Source: Rhizopus arrhizus (Eukaryota; Mucoromycota; Mucoromycetes; Mucorales; Rhizopodaceae). Taken from it: a DNA stretch of 64,000 bases. The stretch spans positions 62,001 through 126,000 of the forward strand of contig JAKZZE010000019.1 of NCBI GenBank assembly GCA_024220505.1, in the 5' to 3' direction. Under the pieces are notes generated by a model, which saw only the letters and a program-made list of their open reading frames with translations, ran no database searches and was not told the DNA's origin. This document shows, in pieces, positions 42,271 through 53,332 of the stretch; the stretch's first letter is position 1; each line of letters begins with the position of its first letter. A program made the translations under genes and the position numbers.

Positions 42271-42903
42271 ATGGTAAATTAAAACTAGAAAAGGACGAAG
42301 ACGCTAAATTATAATATAGGCTCTTCGCATTGTTCCTGATTCATACCCTGAAACCGTTAAGAGCACATTAAATACAACTCATAGTGAATACGGTGGCCAC
42401 GATACTTTTCGTTATGGTACTCGTTCCATCAAGAATGAAGTTTTGCCCAAGCACCCTCTTGAAAGCAGATTGAATCAAGTATGATAAAAACCAAATTGAG
42501 CTAGAAGGAAAAAGTAATTTTTTTTTGGAATAGTGGGAAGAAACACAATGGGAATTAAAGCTAAATTTAGCACGTCAAGCATATGGAATGCACGCACCAG
42601 TTAAGCTTATGATGGAAAAAAGCATCGTTGAAAAGGTATTAGATAAAAAAAAAGAAGCTTTATATAAGAGCTGTACTAAGCTATTTGCTTAGCGCCAGCG
42701 TACACCTATTATGCCTACCTCAAATTTACACCTGGATATTTTGATGGGTAGAGATGAAACAATTGACTATGAAGATTTTCTCAACGGTAAATATGACAAT
42801 AGCTTTTTTTATATGCAAACATGACTTACAATATATAGACCCTAGCTTATCGACTGATTCTATGGATTTGCATACAAGTATGGAACATAAGCTCAAGTTA
42901 TAA
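42271..42903 (+). CDS. UMP1: Proteasome maturation factor UMP1/POMP
   Basis: Five exons, 42271-42273, 42320-42478, 42534-42635, 42693-42786 and 42839-42903, total 140 aa, the usual length. Conserved stretches are LPKHPLESRL, YGMHAPVKLMMEKSI and SNLHLDILMGRDETIDYEDF, with a short C-terminal MEHKLKL, all diagnostic of the chaperone that binds half-proteasomes and is degraded on completion. Exon 1 consists of the ATG alone; the next upstream-frame Met is deep inside the protein, so the ATG-only exon is needed. The last exon lies inside the 425-bp duplication and has a second copy at 49249-49313 without the rest of the gene. Confidence 0.88.
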
Positions 42904-43207
42904 GTGAATAAATATTATTCTTTGTTTATTATTGCTTATCCACTGTACACAAAAGTACTCTTGCATCTATCAATTGATTTTCTTGTACTTTCATATTAAC
43001 TATACCTTCATGTCGACTGAGAATTTTGATCTCAGTCTTCATGGATTCGATGGACAAGAGGGGTGTATTCTTTTTCACTAGTGTGCCTGTAGGTGCGAGT
43101 ACTTTAAGAATGCGGCAAGGCATGGAAGAGGTATAAGGAGTAACTGAGTGACCAGAGAAGGAAAAAGATTTAAGAGGTGTATGTGTATATGTATTATTCA
43201 ATATGTA
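42783..43207 (+). repeat. 425-bp direct duplication, copy 1
   Basis: Matches 49193-49616 with about three differences (one T in a T run, one C/T, one T/G at the edge). It covers the end of UMP1 exon 4, the last intron and exon 5, the intergenic gap and the last carboxylase exon and intron. Confidence 0.95.
42929..43143 (-). pseudogene. Orphan biotin-carrier exon of the carboxylase
   Basis: Copy of the last exon of the gene at 49338-51769, with one residue change (Ala for Thr in VLAPTG). It contains the ESMKTE biotin motif but has no upstream exons; the copied sequence stops at 43207, just inside the preceding intron. It is not expected to be expressed. Confidence 0.85.
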
Positions 43208-43379
43208 TATTTATTCAATATGGAACACTTTTAAATAATCATACTCCACCTTTGTATAGCAACATCCTTCTAAGAAAAAACTATTAGTATTTTTGAGAGG
43301 TAATTCTTAAGATCATCATAAGGATGTGCGTGCCATGTTAAAAGTAGCCCACTAATTTTATCCTGACCTGTACTATCCG

Positions 43380-43800
43380 AATCTTATTGGATAATCTACT
43401 GTCGATGATCTTCTGTCTTCGCTTCTAGCTTCTCTCACTTTGGACATATCGGAACAATATTGCAGTTTGGCAGGAGGTGTGGTCATCGCTCTTTCGATGG
43501 CTTCTCAATCTTTCGATGGTGACAAGCCTTGTGCCAACCGGAATTCCCAACCTGCTCACTAGAAAATTGTTTCTCTACTTTTGTTGGTATTGATCATATC
43601 TTACTTTCTATTTGGAGAGCATATTATAAATTAGTTTCAATGCACAGCAGTTTGTTCCTTCAAGGTAGTATCAGCAACTCGTTCATTCTTATTAACATCA
43701 TCGTGCGAACAACTTCTACAAAAGGGAGGAAAGTCATTTACTCTATCCCATTTTTGTATCTAGCTTTCAGTTTGTAGTAGTTCCTCTTCATTGTCCCTCT
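43380..43800 (+). mobile_element. Possible LINE 3-prime remnant
   Basis: Broken frames resemble the C-terminal region of LINE proteins (a short IWRAYY segment near 43613, followed by basic and Ser-rich residues). There are many stops, no boundaries could be set, and the match is from pattern memory only. Confidence 0.3.
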
Positions 43801-44671
43801 TTATCGTTCGGTATGGCATATTTATTCAGCTAAATTCGAATATTCTCTAAAATATAAACCCGGATCCATAAATGAATTGAGTCGCAAGGTCTCCTTACAA
43901 AAAGGAAGCAAATGATAAATGATACATAAGTTATTTCTATAAAATTGTGACAATAAAGATACTATTTACATATATTACTTGAAGCAATAATACAAATGAA
44001 ATATATGCAAACGGTACTTGAATAACACTATCAGCGTTATTAAACAACGAAACAAAGCTAATCCCAAGCGCCAAACAATTTTAACCCCAATAGTAAGAAA
44101 GACAAGAGCCTTGAATCAATAAAACAATAAAGCTTGATTCGACAACAAGTGAGACCGTTTTTTTTTTAGTTGTGAAGCTCTTTTTACAGCAGATGAAGCG
44201 CACTTATTTCTTTTCGTCGTTTAGCGCCAAAAAGTTTCTAATTCTTTTAATATAACATGTTTGGTTTCTTCTAGATCGCAAAAACAAATGCATTACTCAA
44301 TGCTTCGATCATTCGCGTACTTGTCCTATTCTGAAGGTGAAATGATTTCAAAACTTTGACATCATCCGCTTAAGGAGCTGGAACAAGTCTAGAAGCATTA
44401 ATAGAAGGATTGCTTCTAAATCAAATGTAGTTTATCTTTTTCGAAGATCAGCTTTGTTACAGGCATCATGAAAAATGTGTGTTGTGCTTCCAGTATTATT
44501 CATAGAAGTTAAAATATTACTATGTGTAATAATTAGTTTTTTTTTTGGTAATCGACCAACAATGGTGACGACAAAAGGGGCTTTTGAATAGTTCTTTAAT
44601 TACGCGTTAGATTTCTTTTTAATTTTAATTATTTTTAAAAAAAATACTATCTTTTTTAACTATTATTCAAA
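43801..44671. other. AT-rich stretch without genes
   Basis: Nothing coding or structured recognised inside the insert between the two duplication copies. Confidence 0.5.
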
Positions 44672-46238
44672 ATGTCTACCTGAAACTTGATTTGTGAAAA
44701 ATTTATTGAAGAGAAACTTCAGGATTTAGAAGAGTTTTCTTCTTTCGACTTTGTAGAATTGTTTGATGACAAGAATAAAGCAAAAATTGATTTATTCTAC
44801 ATAAAAGTTCTTGATAAAATAATAAAAAGCGAGCCATCATTGAAAGAATCAATAAGTCAGAGCAAGAGGTGTCAGAAAATTTTAGCAACGTGTAGATGTA
44901 GAGTGAAATAAGCTCAATGCAAATGCTTGCAAGAGGTACATCAATAGTATGCCAGTCAAAGTAGAAGCAGTTATTAAAGCAAAGGGAAGATATACAAAAT
45001 ATTAAATAAACATAGTGAATTTTGATAAATCATCATTGTCTTTTTTTATGACTGCCTTTCCCTTTTTAAAAAACTCATACGTAAGATGCAGTCAATCTCC
45101 TACAAAAAAAAAAAAAATGTGGTCAATCTCTATAATGCATTATATGCACTTTTGCTTTTTTAATTAGCTCATGTGATATCAAAACTCTGGCGAATGTATA
45201 CTCTAAAATAAAGAGATATGAAGACAAATCGAACAGAGGTTGCTAATATTTTTCATCTACTATATATGAACTATACTCTTACAAATAAGATTAAAAAATA
45301 TAAACATTTTAGATATGACCAACAAACACTTGATGAGAATTGTTAAAGGGCAATTAAATGAAGAAAAATATATAGTTCTAAAAGAGAAAAGCACACTGAA
45401 GGAATGGATACCAGATGATAACACCGCAAAACTACTAAAGCTAATAAGTGATTGTAAACCATCCTTCCGTCTTATGGGACAACTGTTATGTACGTCAGTA
45501 GTTCCACTCAACGAATTTGACCCCAGTATTCATCACAACCTATTGACAATTGAATCTATTTTCGTGATTTTGTAAAGATTCTTGTATTTCTTAAGTTTAA
45601 AAAGGAAAAAGTAACTTATTTTTTTTTTCAGTTTGAATATTCTAGAGTTTAATGGTCCATTGGTTTCAAACAAGTACTACGAAAGAATGTGCGCTTTGTC
45701 AGTTGCTGTACCAGTGTTGAGTGCCCTCTTCATGAAGTTTCGCTCACTCTCCACAAAATGGTTTGAAATTCAAACGAATTTTACGAACAGGCATTTATTT
45801 GATGGTGTTATTTTTTACGATGGTATTCTGGAACCAATGGCACTTGCAGAGTTTGGCGGAGCAAAATGCACTGATGATAAGGTTAATGGTGATACTTTGA
45901 AGGTATATCGAAATGCCTTAAGAATACTAAACGAGATATCTGCAAAAACAAAAAAAGGGGAGACACCAAAAGTGTTTATTGTTTTATTTCATAAAGCAAT
46001 ACTTCGCTTTGAAACATTAGCGTTACTGGATAATTGCATGTATGTACGTACCAGGCACGCCAAAATACGGTCTCCCAGAACACCTGAAGAATTGAAGCTG
46101 TTTTTTCCTGAATTGAGAAAGGCTATTTCTTGGCGTGACGCTTTGGTCCAAAACGTTGATCATTTACACATTGATAGTTCCGAAGGTTCTTCCCCGGATT
46201 GCACCTATGAAACCTCCTCAGTATGTAGCACACCTTAG
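44672..46238 (+). pseudogene. Unknown gene with possible PD-(D/E)XK-like core, broken
   Basis: Candidate exons are 44672 to about 44860, 45313-45571 and 45632-46238; the last two join in phase. The first exon opens with ATG but has a TGA at codon 4 (44681-44683), then stays open (EKFIEEKLQDLEEF). The last exon has FDGVIFYDGILEPMALAEF followed by GGAK, an Asp ... Glu-x-x-x-Lys order faintly like PD-(D/E)XK nucleases, and a Ser-rich tail. I recall similar unnamed multicopy proteins in Mucorales, but no function is assigned. A Tc1 end fragment lies between the first and second exons. The gene is within the 6-kb insert. Confidence 0.5.
44860..45262 (+). mobile_element. Tc1 3-prime fragment
   Basis: Carries the transposase C-terminus (LNANACKRYINSMPVKVEAV, then KAKGRYTKY and a stop at 44991) and the element end ATATTTTTCATCTACTA followed by TA. 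It is closely related to the Tc1 at 11768, in reverse orientation. The other end is missing. Confidence 0.75.
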
Positions 46239-46332
46239 TGCAAGCTACTATTATTATAATTATGATTATGACTATTGTGGAATAGGCGTGTTGTTTCTCT
46301 CGATTAATAAAATTAACAAATAAATCAAATAA

Positions 46333-46580
46333 TCGATGAGTCTCTTGAACCTCTTTATTGAGTAAGGACCATTCAATACAAACTACGTCTTAGAATATAA
46401 CAATATGATTTAGGGTCCGAGGTAGTACGGTATAAATGGTGTAGGCTGTTTATCGTACATAGCACGAAGGGCTATATATGATATACAGTCAAATTATTAA
46501 TTTTACGAATCTTTTGAGTGATCTCACACGACATTAAGGAAATTATTAGGGTAAATACGACAATTATGATTATTTTATGG
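46333..46580. repeat. Diverged repeat shared with 20449-20700
   Basis: Same ordered markers as the earlier copy (ATCGATGAGT, TTTATTGAGT, ACGTCTT, GATCTCAC, AATACGACA). It is a likely old solo LTR inside the 6-kb insert. Confidence 0.4.
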
Positions 46581-48708
46581 TGAAATGTATTTAATGTGAA
46601 GAATTAAATACATTATTAAGGAATCATAGTTCTCTAATAATATCTTTTGACAATGTCCGCCAAAAACAAAAAAAAGGTTTGACCTTGTTATTATTGCATC
46701 AGTAAAGTCTCTTTTTTTTTCTATTAATTACATACCATTTGTATTTTTCCAAGGTACACGACCGATTGAGTCGTTAGAATTATTGTGTTGTTATTATCAT
46801 TTTTAAATGATTTTTGTAGAATGAAAATCAGTTTGTACATCAAGAATTTTAGAAAGAACAAAATCGATAAGTATCAAGCTAAATATGAATCTTGGAAGAT
46901 TAAGGTCTTTCGCCTTTGCATGTTGTATATCTATGAACACGTATCGTAGATCGCTCACTATATAGGTAGTCCTTTTTTTTTGCCGCTTACCTTCTTGGGG
47001 GCATATTCATGCTTGGAAGGAATGCTCTAGCTAATTTAATGAGTGATTCAATTTCTCGAATTCATATTTATATGCTTTGCTTATTGACTTTACGCTACTA
47101 ACTCATCATTTTACCTTACATAGCATTAAACATCCCCAGAATCTTGTTAAAGCTCCACATATATTTGGTAATGCTCAATACTTACTATGGTTTGGTCTCA
47201 TCTTTCTCATAATCATACATGTTGACAAGAGATTGCACCGTACTAAACTTGGAAAAAACTGAAAGTCATAATTGTAGCTTAATTTTAAGAGTTGTTCGAC
47301 GACATTGTATGTTTTCGTTACTAGCTTAGCAGTTAGTGTTTCTTACTTTTCACTAATAAAATTTCCTAACAATAGTTTTAGCAAATTGAAAAGCTTGCAG
47401 CTCTAATAAAAGTACGCATACATGTGTTTTTGAAGCAATAATGTATATAATACACCCATACTACCTTCTTTCTGTTTGTATCAAAACTATACATTATAAA
47501 ATCCAAACGAAAAACGCGTGTATGAGTCAAAATTTGAAGCGAGTAATTCATTCATTGTTTCAATTAAACATTACTACTCGGTCAGAGCAATTTTTGCTTT
47601 TGGTGCAGTACTGAAGCTCAATCCACTACACTTGATCAATACAAGATCTACTTTGGATAGATATATGTCAATTTACTAAAGATGTCTTTCTTAAACGCCT
47701 TTTTAGCTCAATTGACCAAGTTGCAATCCTAAACACAGAGTTAACTTAATTCCAATTCTAAAAACGCAAACTCTTAAGCTGCTCTATAATTCATCTGAAG
47801 CTGTATCAGAGAATATAAAAAAGTGCAATAAAATCAAACCTAAAAACATTTGGCTAATAAAGGTTAGATAGCAAAAATATTGTCAGTATAGCTTGCAAGC
47901 TGTGTATTATAAGCTTGAGCGTTTATTATTATTATTATCAACCCTCTTTGTTTTTCAAGAAATCTATTAATCCTTTCGTTTTTTCTTCATGCCTTGTGAC
48001 GAAACCTGTAGGGGCTACATAGTATATATATATATAACACAGATAATCTTTTTTATTGACTATTTATTAGGGTTAAACAAAGTTAAAGGCATCCAAAGTT
48101 GAAAAAAATATCGCAAGAGGAGGTGATGAAAGAAGGACCGCTGGTATCTTTATTAGCTGTGTTCTGACTTTAATATCAATTAATATAGAGTTGATACTGG
48201 TACAAGTTTCTGATCCAAACAACAAAGACAAGCATTACCATTTTATGAAGAACAACCTTAAGCTTATCAAAAACTTAAAAATCATAATAGAAATGATCCT
48301 TAGAAAAAGCTAACCATGAAAAAGCTCAAAATATAACAGATAAAGATGCAATTTTATCGTAACACACACTTATTTGTGTGCTCTTACAATGCCGTTGCTG
48401 AGTATCTTTTGTTCTCATGAGGTTTTATCTGTTGGAATTTCTGCTCTGCAACTTTGTTTCAAAAGAAGCTACCATGTTTTTTTAATGAATATGGATACAG
48501 CATTACTTTATATCATTAATTCAGCCTTTATACTACAAGGCTACTGTACATATACCTCAAGGTGAAATAAAATTCTCCGATATTTCTGATACTTCTGCAT
48601 CCTCATACCTCTCATCATGCAAGCGCAATGGCTCTAGCATTGATCAAAGCTCAAGTAGAAGAAGAATTTGTTGTATAATGGTAGCAGTAATTAAGGAAAA
48701 GGTATAAA

Positions 48709-48739
<31 letters not shown>

Positions 48740-49192
48740 GAGAGAGAATAAGTCCTAGAGACTCAATTGATAAGATATTGTAAAGTTTTTTCTGTTGAAT
48801 ATTATAATAGTTTTTTTAAAATAAAAAAATACCATAAGCATCCCAACAATGTCTAAATAAAAATTAGACTTATTAATTTAAACAATGGACAATTATATAC
48901 TACTTGAGTATTTTGACACAGCTTGAAATCATAAAAAAAAAGCATAGAGCAGTACAGATATTTTTGCTTTAGTATAATAAACATGCTTAATGGTACTGAA
49001 ACAATATTTATAAATGATGCTGAAATAAAAGACATGATTTTGTTAACAATGAAGTTTTGTTATTATTTACAGATTAGTTGTTTTGGAGAAACACTGGCGA
49101 AAAAAGTAAAAAGCGTAATAGGAAGATATATTGTATCTTTAGCATCCTGACTTAATAGAAAATATCCTTAGTGTTTAATTGTTAGATAAGAT
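46581..49192. other. AT-rich remainder of the 6-kb insert
   Basis: No gene recognised. A run of about 28 A followed by (GA)n lies near 48708-48746. Sequence directly before 49193 shows no similarity to the sequence after 43207. Confidence 0.5.
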
Positions 49193-49616
49193 AACGGTAA
49201 AGATGACAATAGCTTTTTTATATGCAAACATGACTTACAATATATAGACCCTAGCTTATCGACTGATTCTATGGATTTGCATACAAGTATGGAACATAAG
49301 CTCAAGTTATAAGTGAATAAATATTATTCTTTGTTTATTATTGCTTATCCACTGTACACAAAAGTACTCTTGCATCTATCAATTGATTTTCTTGTACTTT
49401 CATATTAACTATACCTTCATGTCGACTGAGAATTTTGATCTCAGTCTTCATGGATTCGATGGACAAGAGGGGTGTATTCTTTTTCACTAGTGTGCCTGTA
49501 GGTGTGAGTACTTTAAGAATGCGGCAAGGCATGGAAGAGGTATAAGGAGTAACTGAGTGACCAGAGAAGGAAAAAGATTTAAGAGGTGTATGTGTATATG
49601 TATTATTCAATATGTA
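49193..49616 (+). repeat. 425-bp direct duplication, copy 2
   Basis: Partner of 42783-43207. This copy is the functional 3-prime end of the carboxylase gene and contains an orphan last exon of UMP1 at 49249-49313. Confidence 0.95.
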
Positions 49617-51769
49617 CCTTTATCGTCTTCTGCAACAACTGACTGACTCTTGAGACGGTTCACTTTCATTAGCTCATGTTGCTGACCATCGGCAAAGTTA
49701 TGGACAAAAATAGATTTGTCATCTATGTCGCGAATATCTTCGGCAACATAGAAATAATGCTGAATACCATTCATTTCATAACGTAAAAGACCTTGGCTGC
49801 CTTGAATGCCGTTTGAACCTACATGCTGTTGATTTATTTGAGGCTTATGCATTGCAATGGAAAGAATTGGCTCTTCTTTCGCTTCATTGTTCAGCAGTTG
49901 AGCCTTGAATTGGTATTGCTTATCATGAGACTGTCCTATATATTCATATTGAACTTGGACTGTTTTCTGCTTTCCTTGCACCATAAATTGTATATGCTTA
50001 TATCGCCATTTCACATTTCGCCAGCCTGAAGGAACATTTTTTAGATACACTTGTTTGTTGTGTCGAGTAAACCAATCGAGCAAGAATGCAGCTATAATGC
50101 TAGGAATAATTTGATGGACTTCGAAAGGCAAAAAGAGCTTCTCTTGCTGGATAAAGCTTGTATTGAATGTACCGGATTGAAAACGTGAATTGTTCATAAT
50201 GCTCAACAAAAATGATTGATTTGTAGTAATGCCTGCAATGACTGTGCGCTTAAGTACAGCTGTCATACGTCGTATAGCCTCTGTACGAGTAGGGGCATGA
50301 ACAATGATCTTGGCAATCATAGAATCATAGTAAGCAGAGACCACTGATCCATCCTGAATACCTGTATCGAATCGTACACTTTCGAGATCTGTGGGTGGAC
50401 TCCATCTAATGATAGTGCCCGTACGAGGGCTAAAGTCATTCTCGGGATCTTCAGCGCACAGACGCACTTCTATCGCATGTCCGCGGAAAGTGATGTTATC
50501 AAGGATGCCCATTTGCTTCAAATTTGCGCCTTGAGCAACGAGAAGCTGTAACTCAACAAGATCCAATCCTGAAATAGCCTCGGTGATTGGATGTTCTACT
50601 TGTAGACGTGTATTTAGTTCCAAGAAATAGAATTTTTTGGTTTTTTCATCCAAGATAAACTCAACAGTGCCTGCGCCTACGTAACCTAATCTGCGTCCCA
50701 ATTGGACAGCGGCGTTAGTCATGGCTTGACGAAGTTGTGGACCAACAGCAGGAGAAGGTGTTTCCTGATGATTACTATATTAGGATAAATTAAAATGACC
50801 AAACATTTTTACCTCGACTATCTTCTGATGCCTTCTTTGAATAGAACAATCTCGTTCATTGATATGATATACATTTCCATACTTGTCACCAAAGATCTGA
50901 ATCTATATGTACATGAGCTCATATTCAAATTTGTCTGTTATTGTTATTTACTTCAACGTGACGAACGCTTGTGAAGTACTTTTCAATTAATAGTTTATCG
51001 GATTTAAATGATCGAAGAGATTCTCCTTTTGCAGATTCAATTTCATGCTTTAACCTTATAAATAAAACTTAGTTGTATGTATTTAATGCATAAAAAACCT
51101 TACTTGGATGCCTCATAAACTGTTCTCATGCCTTTACCTCCTCCTCCAGCAGCAGCTTTCAACAAAACAGGAAATTCTATTTTTTTTTCGTGTTATTTCT
51201 GTTTACTTGTTCAATTTCTTAAAGAAAAAGCCTACCAATCTTTTTGGCTTCAGATTCTAATCTCTCAATAGACTGGTCTTCGCCATGATAGCCAGGGATC
51301 AAGGGAATTATAGAATTCAAATACTGTTTGATAAATAACTTGGCAGTCATCTTGTCACCAATTGTCCGAATAGATTCTGGATTGGGCCCAATAAAAATAA
51401 TATTAGACTTATGTACTCTATCAGCAAAATCAGGATTCTCTGATAGAAATCCATAGCCTGGATGGATAGCATCCGCTCCTGATCGTTTGGCCACTTCAAT
51501 CAACTTGTCTGAACTCAGGTACGATTCTGAAGCAACCGAGGGACCGATATGATAAGCTTCATCTGCCATTTTTACAAAAGTAGCACTTTGGTCACTTTAT
51601 GGCAAGTTAAATAAACTGTTTCTGAATATTTGATCGTTTTTTACCTATCAGAGTAAACAGCAACGGTTGAAATGTTTAAGCGTTTACAAGTATTAATAAT
51701 TCTACAAGCAATTTCTCCTCTATTAGCTATAAGCACTTTATGGATCGGATTCATCATCACATCAGTCAT
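49338..51769 (-). CDS. Biotin-dependent acyl-CoA carboxylase alpha subunit
   Basis: Seven exons (51769-51645, 51594-51236, 51176-51104, 51054-50952, 50902-50813, 50764-49618, 49552-49338) give 703 aa, the length of MCC/PCC-type alpha subunits. The biotin carboxylase domain starts at once ([14 protein letters not shown]) with the Gly-rich [22 protein letters not shown] and [17 protein letters not shown] linker domain with GWRNVKW follows, then a C-terminal biotinyl domain with ESMKTE, where Lys carries biotin. It carboxylates biotin with ATP and bicarbonate and passes the group to a beta subunit. There is no mitochondrial presequence before the first domain. Whether the substrate is methylcrotonyl-, propionyl- or another CoA is unresolved; the middle part resembles bacterial acyl-CoA carboxylases. 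Confidence 0.85.
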
Positions 51770-51906
51770 TTTTTTGTATTGAAAAAGAAAGAAAAAAGAA
51801 AACGATTTTTTTTTCTCACTTTATTTATATGTGAAAAAATTACACAATTTCCCCTTTTGACCTTTTTCAAATGACACGTCTCTCTCCACAGATTCGGTAT
51901 ACGAAA

Positions 51907-53253
51907 TTATGCAAACTAAGAAAGTTAGCAAATATAATTTGAAAGAAAAAGCATTGTTTACCTTTTTAAGGGTTGTGCCTTCAGGAGGTTTGGTTTCTAC
52001 TTTTTTTGATCCAACTTCAGTCCAATTAGTAGAAAGACAAGTACCATTACTTTCAATAAAGCTCTTCATCATAGCCCTCTTTGTATCTGGATCTGCATCA
52101 CGATAGATTTGTTGAAATAACGCGTTTACAGCAGCCTCCCCTTCTGGCTTCTCATCCTCTACTTCCTGTACTACTTTGTTCCAATCTTTTGATTTATTCT
52201 TTGTATTGGATGACGCAGTTGTCATTGCTATATACACAAAATGTTAACATGACAAATAATATACATCTATAATACTTACTGCCTAAATCATTTTCACTTT
52301 CTAATGCGCCCCACATAATGCCAGGCATCATTTTTTTCAATTTTATTTCTATTTTTGTGGAAAGAATCTTGTAAGTGGATTCATTTGGTATAATTTTGTG
52401 TGCAAGTGGATCGAGTTCAATTGAATAAGTAGAACCTGTAGGCAATTTAACAGCAAATGATAACTAATAGTATATATCAATATATTATAACTGAATGAGA
52501 TAAAACACTTACAGATCTTTCAAAAATATCAATTGTCGCATCTTCCGGTTTAATCTTCTTGACAAATACTTCAATTGTAACAAAATTTTCATTTTGAAAC
52601 CATTCATGTCTAAAGAGAACAATATGTCTCATTTTCTTTATTTTCCTCATAAATCCCTTACCTTGCTGTTGTATTCAAGCCATTAATATTTGTTGGTTGT
52701 GGTTGTGGCTGTGATTGTGGTTGTGATTGTGGTTGTTGAATATTTGGCTCATTCGTTTTTAATTTATCTGCATTTTTTCTCAACCAGGTAACCAACGTTT
52801 TTTCAGTTGCATTGAGTTCTCTTGATTGCTCAAGGTGTTCTTGTGCCTCTTTGAATTTATCCAATCGATGTAATATAATACTATATGAATTATGTTACGT
52901 TTTGTTTTGCATAAAACTCTTTCTGTTCCTTTACCCTGTTTGTAAATGAGCTCTTGCTAGTAAGCTACGTGAACCTTGCTTCAATAATCCCAAAGCGTTT
53001 TCAGCATCTTTTAAAGCCAAGTCAAGTTTATTAACTTTTTGATAAACTGAGCAACTACAAAGATAAAAGTATAAGCAAGTTATAATCTTGACTTTTTTTT
53101 TTACCGTTTCAACATGAATTCAGCATTTTCAGGTTCCAAAGCGACAAGTTGAGTAAATAAGCTCAAGGCTTCATCATAATCATCGTCAAAAAAGGCGTCG
53201 TTTGCCTTTGCATATATTTCAGCAGATTGCTTTGTTTTTTCAGATACGTTCAT
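51907..53253 (-). CDS. SGT1: SGT1 co-chaperone (TPR-CS-SGS)
   Basis: Seven exons (53253-53105, 53054-52935, 52880-52662, 52609-52513, 52463-52280, 52227-51962, 51915-51907) give 347 aa in frame. An N-terminal TPR region (about 1-120, NDAFFDDDYDEALSLFTQLV) is followed by a Gln/Pro linker, a CS domain (HEWFQNENFVTIEVFVKKI) that docks Hsp90, and an SGS domain (KDWNKVVQEVE, DADPDTKRAMMKSFIESNGT, LSTNWTEVG). SGT1 links Hsp90 to Skp1, supporting SCF ubiquitin ligases and kinetochore assembly. The final exon codes only Phe-Ala-stop. An in-frame upstream Met at 53304 would add a poly-Phe leader and was not used. Confidence 0.92.
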
Positions 53254-53332
53254 TAATGGAAAAAAAAAAGAAAAGAAAAGAAAAAAAAAAAACAGTTTAC
53301 GCACCCCTTCTTTATATCACACAAAATTTTCT

